From assembly GCA_019633425.1 (NCBI GenBank), contig WSUB01000001.1, positions 682,001 to 746,000 of the forward strand: a stretch of 64,000 bases of DNA. Direction: 5' to 3'. Source of the stretch: Tulasnella sp. 424. Taxonomy: Eukaryota > Basidiomycota > Agaricomycetes > Cantharellales > Tulasnellaceae. The position numbers and the translations under genes were made by a program. Below are positions 59,201-64,000 of the stretch, in pieces; positions within the stretch are counted from its first letter, which is position 1, and each line of letters begins with the position of its first letter. The notes beneath the pieces were generated by a model. That model saw only the letters and a list, made by a program, of their open reading frames with translations, had not been told where the DNA came from and made no database searches.

Positions 59201-59820
59201 CAGCAGGTATGCGGTCGCAAAAGCCAGTTACTGTAAACATGCCAGATCCTGTTGGACCTTCACGATATCAACCACCACCAACGGCACCCGCTGTACCTAT
59301 GAAGATGCCCCAACCTCAACCTCAACCTCAACCTCAACATCAACGAATTCGATCAGAGGCTCCCACCCGCACCGGCCCAGCAGTGACTACGCGCAGAGTT
59401 GGCTCGACTGGCTCTAATTCACCTTCTGTATCGAGCTCGTCCGAGTTTACATCGCAAGGGCGTGTCACGCGAGCCAAGGCACCCATCGTCGCTCAGAAGC
59501 GTTCTTCAGAACATTTAGACGAAAGGGGAGAGGGCACTTCGGCAAGAACTAGGAACCCTGCGAGCACGGCAAGTGACGAGAACAAGAAACGTCGAGTTGC
59601 GCCGCCTGTTCCCCAAGCGACCATCCGCACAAGGAGCTCAACGCAGCACCTCCCTCGCGAAGGCGCTAGGTCTGCGTCAGGCTCTTCGGCTTCCGAAGTG
59701 GTAGTGCATACTAGGACGAGGAGCGCAGCAGAAGGGATGCCAAGTTCCAGCAACCGTGCGGTAGCTCAACAGGCGGAGATTTCTCAGCCCAGACGTCCAA
59801 GACCCAGAGGTGCTCAATGA
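56205..59820 (+). CDS. REEP/TB2-DP1-HVA22 membrane protein with very long disordered tail (1161 residues)
   Basis: ER-shaping family (Yop1/REEP). Exons 56205-56372, 56434-56547 and 56617-59820 are all phase 0. The short HVA22 domain is N-terminal: CVWIVTACWLSVESISDRTV, YLTPFYNEIKTLCFMFLIF, then GAEPILLKVIRPLLRPYIQT and IDSMLELLFMVAAFVLDLVS. Normal family members are about 180-250 residues; here about 1000 Pro/Ser/Gln-rich residues follow, with an acidic patch (DEDEEDEAEDEDGDDDKDS), the 30-residue repeats listed separately, PQPQPQPQPQ and basic RPRPRG at the end. Start 56205 gives the first hydrophobic helix directly (MIHALLRLTLLAVNVL). The tail probably projects into the cytosol as a scaffold; that is inference. 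Confidence 0.85.
58501..58770 (+). repeat. 90-bp coding minisatellite, three units
   Basis: Units begin at 58501, 58591 and 58681, each encoding RPQDNLNVPPVEPSRRSQEV followed by a ten-residue spacer with HQRNP. They differ at a few positions. The period is exactly 90 bases, so copy-number change keeps the frame of the REEP-like tail. Confidence 0.88.
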
Positions 59821-59926
59821 AACAGACGATTTATGTGCGTTTTCTTGTTTAGATGTTGTATATACTCTGTATCTTTTTACGGCTGGAAATGATGGCATAT
59901 ATGTCGAAGGGTACAGGAAAAGCGAA
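59821..59926. other. Short convergent 3' spacer REEP-like / NDUFA8
   Basis: 106 bases between two convergent stop codons; 3' UTRs must overlap or be very short. Confidence 0.5.
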
Positions 59927-60702
59927 TTACTTCTGCATAGCTCCGAAGATGGGGTTCGACTTTTCATGTATTTGCGGCTGACCTTGCGGTGAACCTGGGA
60001 TAGCCTTGACGAGGCCCTGAGATTAAGAGAATAGGGTCAAAGGAAACTCGAATGTCGAGGTAACGGGATTGGACGGACCAGTTTCTCAAAAACGCATTTG
60101 TTCAGAGCGCGTTCTGGCTTCCGGCACATGTAGTATTGCTGTAACAGAAAGAAAATAAGTTCATCCGTATTAAAATATACAAAACGGGTCGTACTTGGTT
60201 GTTGTTTTCTAAACATTGCCAATGCTTGTCGAATTCTGCCAGGCAGTTCTCCCGTAGCTTGTTGATGCTGTCCAAACACGTGAGTGAAATTGCAAATGCG
60301 CCTTATTCGATTGGAGCTCACATGTCCGTTGCGCATCTAGTCACTTTCCGGCCTTCCTTCAAGCAATGCTCAGGATTCCGGTTCTCGGCCTTGCAGAGCA
60401 TGAAGTCCTCTACGTATTCGGTGGTCGATTCCCAGGATTGACGGAGCGCGACGGAACGATGGGGTGGTCAACAACGATTCGAAAAGCCACGACAGACAGG
60501 TCAGTATATACTGTCTATAGCTAAGCAAGACGGTGGAATACACACCATTGAAGTCCTTGCAATATGCACCAATGAAGAATGCAGCGGACTTCAAAGGCGC
60601 CGAGGTTGTACCAACTTCCTCAACGGAGGGTATTGAAGGAGGTAGAGGAGTCGGATCCACGTATGGTGCAACCGCTGCGTCGTTCTTGGTCCAGGAAGTC
60701 AT
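59927..60702 (-). CDS. Complex I subunit NDUFA8 (19 kDa, twin CX9C)
   Basis: Intermembrane-space accessory subunit of NADH dehydrogenase imported by the Mia40 disulfide relay. Start ATG at 60702 (MTSWTKNDAAVAPYVDPTPL). Five or more exons join to KSAAFFIGAYCKDFNEDFML, CKAENRNPEHCLKEGRKVTR, CATDIINKLRENCLAEFDKH, WQCLENNNQYYMCRKPERAL, NKCVFEKLGLVKAIPGSPQG, ending PIFGAMQK. Paired cysteines spaced nine residues apart (CKAENRNPEHC, CRKPERALNKC) are the twin CX9C-type motifs. The presence of a complex I subunit shows this fungus keeps the rotenone-sensitive enzyme. Divergent from STEEP1 with 160 bases between. Confidence 0.94.
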
Positions 60703-60862
60703 TGGGATTGCGAAGGAATGAGAGAAAAGTAAGTTGTGAGCTGAACTGGGAATGACCGCTTGGTGTTGTTTGTCGACGCCGCTGTTCGTTTCAACCACCA
60801 CAAGCAATTCCTCAAGGCCACCCTGCCTAATCCTTGCATTCGCCTCCAAAAAGAGTGGAAAT
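60703..60862. promoter_or_regulatory. Bidirectional promoter NDUFA8 / STEEP1
   Basis: 160 bases between two divergent start sites; the STEEP1 5' UTR must also fit here. No element recognised. Confidence 0.45.
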
Positions 60863-61576
60863 ATGTAAGCGACGTTGAAACGTTCTATCTACGAAATTTT
60901 CGCTGAAACGTCGATTTGACAGGCCGAAAATCGTATCCCGTTCCGCTGTTTCCTCTTCAACAGAAGGTGAGCGACATTCCAGGCGGTACGAATTTGTAAT
61001 CATGGAACTCATTCTTACAATAGTGTCTTTGATGTAGCCGCACCAACCGAATCGTCAACAGCCTCTCTCAAAGTTTGGTACTGCTTATGCGGAGAGTTTT
61101 TGGTTGGTCCCCACCCATCCACTTCCCTGATTGGCTTGTCGCTGACGGGATATTACCTCTATCCATCTAGTTGGTAATAGATAAAAACTTGAAAAAGCTA
61201 CCTAGGAGGAAAACCGATGGTGCCGTCATCCTCCGTTGTCGGGACTCACCCTCTGGGAAAGCGGCTGTCTTCAAGCTCAATGTGACTGAGTCCGATCCAG
61301 TTCTCATAAAGAGGTCAGTCGAGATAACCAGTACTTGTGCTCATGGAAACCATTCCATCTAACCATTCATCCCCCAGGTCTAACGGTTATGAACGGCAGT
61401 GGCGTTATGCCTGCACGCGTTGCTCGTTACCAGTGGCGTATCAAACAGCACCTCACCCCGTCAAATCTGCTCCATTCTTGTACCTTGTATGGGGGGCGAT
61501 GACAATGATCCAAGGGAAGGTGCCTCAGGAGGCTTGGGAGGGAGAGGAGGAAGTGCACAACGCCATGGAGCAGTAG
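60863..61576 (+). CDS. STEEP1 (CXorf56/UPF0428) homologue with split start codon
   Basis: Conserved eukaryotic protein of 150 residues; in animals STEEP1 promotes exit of STING from the ER, but fungi lack that pathway and the role is unknown. Exons: AT at 60863-60864, 60923-60966, 61038-61102, 61171-61313 and 61378-61576. The start codon is divided by the 58-nt intron 60865-60922 (GTAAGC ... TTGACAG). The resulting N terminus MPKIVSRSAVSSSTEAA matches family MPKxVSRS. Then APTESSTASLKVWYCLCGEF, VIDKNLKKLPRRKTDGAVIL and YACTRCSLPVAYQTAPHPVK, with CxC and CxxC pairs likely binding zinc, then GPFLY-like APFLYLVWGAMTMIQGKVP. No unspliced in-frame ATG exists upstream. Confidence 0.87.
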
Positions 61577-61839
61577 TAACGTCGCTAGTATATATATATC
61601 GTCCTCTCCCTAAGGCGTCGGTCTTGCCTCATATGTGCCATAGTACACTACAGCTGGATGATCATGCTGGCGGTTTGAGTACATATGAACGAAAGTGGCG
61701 CAGGGTCGTGAAGTCGCCGTGAGATCGCCCGCGCGTCGTGCTTGTTGTGCTCTCCGTTCATTGCTCGCGTTGTTCGTCGATGCAATAATTCAACCTCGAG
61801 AATTTCCGTAAACAATACCGCATATCGACCTTGCTCGCA
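61577..61839. other. Intergenic STEEP1 / STRIP1
   Basis: 263 bases between two plus-strand genes; contains a short TA run near 61590. Nothing else recognised. Confidence 0.4.
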
Positions 61840-64000
61840 ATGGAGTTCCCCAAGTCCTTGCAAGGTGCCGCCGCAATAGAGGAGAAGGATATCCCCGACT
61901 CCATCACTTTAGGCCAATTGAAGAGCATGATGCAGTCTAATCCAAAACCACGAGTAAGCGTGACTTGATGAGCCGCAATCGTATGGGTGAATCTCAGTCC
62001 GTGTTCTATCCGCTTTGCAGCAATCTGTTTACGACTATCGCTACGACGATGAAGACACAGTCTCGAATGAAATTGAAGAGTTTTACTCGTACATCGAGAT
62101 GCCCCAGGTTGGGGAGAACCTTCGAGCCTGGCAAGGATCTTATAATGGAGGTAAGTACCTATGACTTCAGAGACGCGCATGGCTGTATTCACGGACTTCT
62201 TTGGGACTTAGAGTGGATAAAGAGCACGGTTGCTCAGCGCAGAAGTTATGTTGAAGTCCTTCTGGAGAGCTTGGAACATAAGGACGCGGAGATTCGCTTC
62301 GCTAATGCGCGAAGATTGCTCTATGTGCTGCAAGGTGGACCGCTCTCCAGCGTTTCTGCTAGCTAGTTCACTGACGGTTCCGCATCCAGGGACCTTTGCC
62401 GAAACGACATCACCAGAGCATCAGCTGCACTGGATTATCGAGAATTGCAAGGTGGTTCGGGCAGCCAACGGGGTCGGTACTATCATCGAAGCCCTGAAGG
62501 TTGCCAGCGGAAAACACGATCTTCTAAGGTGTGTAGCGTTGATACGGGTTTAGGGTGCACTGCGTTGACATAAACGTGAAGTTCTTTATCAGAAATGGAT
62601 ACAAGACACTTAAATATATCGGTGCAGGACAAGGCAGACTTCCTAGAGGAGGTCAACACCGAGTTGTCTGTCTATTTTGGGATGCTGTATCTCCTTATTG
62701 AAGTGTTTAGGGGAGACGATGACTTTGGTGAAGAACTTAGTAGGTATGCTCCGTAACTCCTGCCCAGCTCAAAATCCTGATACTCCTTGTTTCCAGTGAC
62801 CACTGAGCCTCCCTTCCCGATCTACCTGTTCGGACTGGTGAGCTCCCTCAAGGAGAAAAGCGCGAAAGGTTATCCCGTCAAGAAGGTACCAAACCATCAA
62901 TTCTGAGATAGGCTCAGTTCCACTAAAATATCTCTCAAAAGCTTCTACTCCTGTACTGGAAGACTCTCTTGACGTGTCTTGGTGGTATTCGTGAACTTCA
63001 ACGCGTTAAGAAGCTCTCGAGAGAGCTCTCGGGTCTCCCACAAATTCGTGAATCCTGTACGTCAGCAAGGCTTCTTCTGGAACAAAGGTACTCTAAACAT
63101 CTTCATCCAATACAGCTGCCCTACTTAAATCGGCCCCAACTGAATTTGCGGCATTCCGGGCCGAGACGTCGGTGAAGTTCCCAACTTTTCAGCCCCCGCC
63201 TTCAACAGAGATACCAGCGGACAGGCTTGCAGCAGCTCTAGCCCCGATTCCTCATCGCCCTCATTATCACCAGCATAATGACGATGAAGCTGGAATGCCT
63301 CAACGATTTTCTAGCCACAATCAGCCACCTCAGCCTCCGCAACCAGCGACCCCAGCTCCTACTCCCCCTCAATCACCAAAGCCCAAGAAGCAACAATACC
63401 AGACTGACCAGTCGCGTCCGTTCTTGTTTCCTTTCTCTCGTGCCCGAGGCCAGCAAAGGCTTGTACCTTTTGCCGTCGAAGAAGCAGACAAGCTTTACAC
63501 CAAGCATATGCATGTTTCGCTGGCATTATATCAAATGTGGCGGACGAGAGAAGATTGCATCTTGGACGAAAGCGGTTTGCAGTCACTCCCAAGTAGTGTG
63601 TCCGCAAACTTGGGCCCTGGTGCCAGTGCTTTGGTGGACCGCAAGTACTCAGTCGCCCCATTGCCAAGCTCATCCTTCACACATTTATCACCCGACCCGG
63701 AATCGACGGCCTCGAACGAAGACGCTGAAACATCACTCCCTGACGTTGTTCTCCTGCAAGACGCGCTACGTGAGGCAGACGAAGCCATTAGAGAGGCCGA
63801 GAAGAGTAATTCGCGAAACGAGAAACGCAAAGCAAAGGAACGCAGGGAAGATATAGTTCGCTTGATGAGAGTGGAAACGCTCTATGTGAGGACTGTTTCT
63901 TGAACGGTGGGACTGAATCTGACTGCTCCGATAGAAAGCAATGCTCCCTCATATGCAGGCATGGGTCATCGTCCTCTTGAAGCTCCTGCTGGCCACCGTG
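61840..64000 (+). CDS. FAR11: STRIP1/Far11-like STRIPAK complex subunit (3' end cut by window edge)
   Basis: Scaffold of the STRIPAK phosphatase-kinase complex (N1221 domain), acting in cell fusion, septation and development in fungi. Start ATG 61840, MEFPKSLQGAAAIEEKDIPD. Assembled exons give DYRYDDEDTVSNEIEEFYSY, EHKDAEIRFANARRLLYVLQ, HQLHWIIENCKVVRAANGVG, DFLEEVNTELSVYFGMLYLL, TTEPPFPIYLFGLVSSLKEK and LLLLYWKTLLTCLGGIRELQ. A Pro/Gln-rich linker follows (63240-63420), then FPFSRARGQQRLVPFAVEEA and MHVSLALYQMWRTREDCILD. Splicing past 63885 (donor GTGAGGAC, acceptor near 63935) gives LYKAMLPHMQAWVIVLLKLL, running off the window. About ten introns; the region 62590-62640 is less certain. Confidence 0.87.

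Overview
This window is nuclear DNA of a filamentous fungus, almost certainly a basidiomycete and probably an Agaricomycete. Genes are dense on both strands. Almost every one is cut by several GT-AG introns of about 55-75 nt with CTRAC/CTRAY-like branch sites. The gene content fits: an AA9 lytic polysaccharide monooxygenase, an OPT transporter, a microsomal P450 and a retro-gag-like gene of a kind common in mushrooms. I reconstructed exon structures by hand from reading-frame phase and family conservation. About 32 protein genes are supported, two of them cut by the window edges. I recognised no rRNA, tRNA or CRISPR array.

Layout. 0-13 kb: Apd1-like protein (edge, -), kinesin-8 (-), mitochondrial succinate-semialdehyde dehydrogenase (+), FAH-family hydrolase (-), the two-domain molybdenum-cofactor protein CnxE/gephyrin (-) and Mgm101 (-). 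13-27 kb: a gamma-tubulin complex component (+), an OPT transporter (-), a vWA protein (-), the TREX-2/Csn12-type PCI protein (-) and a PAF-acetylhydrolase-like lipase (+). 27-35 kb: a 189-residue membrane-anchored protein (+), P5C dehydrogenase (-), an AA9 LPMO (-) and a PPIL4-type cyclophilin-RRM protein (+). 35-45 kb: NEDD8 (+), three hotdog thioesterase paralogues interrupted by a LARP7/Pof8-like RNA-binding protein, and a NADAR-domain protein with a myristoylation-type N terminus (+). 45-56 kb: a P450 (-), two tandem tiny single-pass membrane proteins (-), CDK8 (+), a domesticated Gag-like gene (-), a cytochrome-b5-reductase-like flavoprotein (+) and Yos1 (-). 56-64 kb: a REEP/HVA22 protein with a very long disordered tail (+), complex I subunit NDUFA8 (-), STEEP1 (+) and STRIP1/Far11 (+, edge).

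How genes relate. Most are housekeeping genes with no shared pathway. A mitochondrial theme recurs: SSADH, P5CDH, Mgm101, NDUFA8 and the b5-reductase-like protein. Many neighbours are divergent with short shared promoters (MGM101/GCP, CSN12/PAF-AH, Yos1/REEP, NDUFA8/STEEP1, thioesterase B/LARP7).

Most notable: the three-member thioesterase family with identical intron positions, two members of which are invisible to single-ORF scanning; a STEEP1 start codon split by an intron; an intact spliced Gag-like gene; and a tandem pair of uncharacterised micro-membrane proteins sharing an intron inside the membrane helix.
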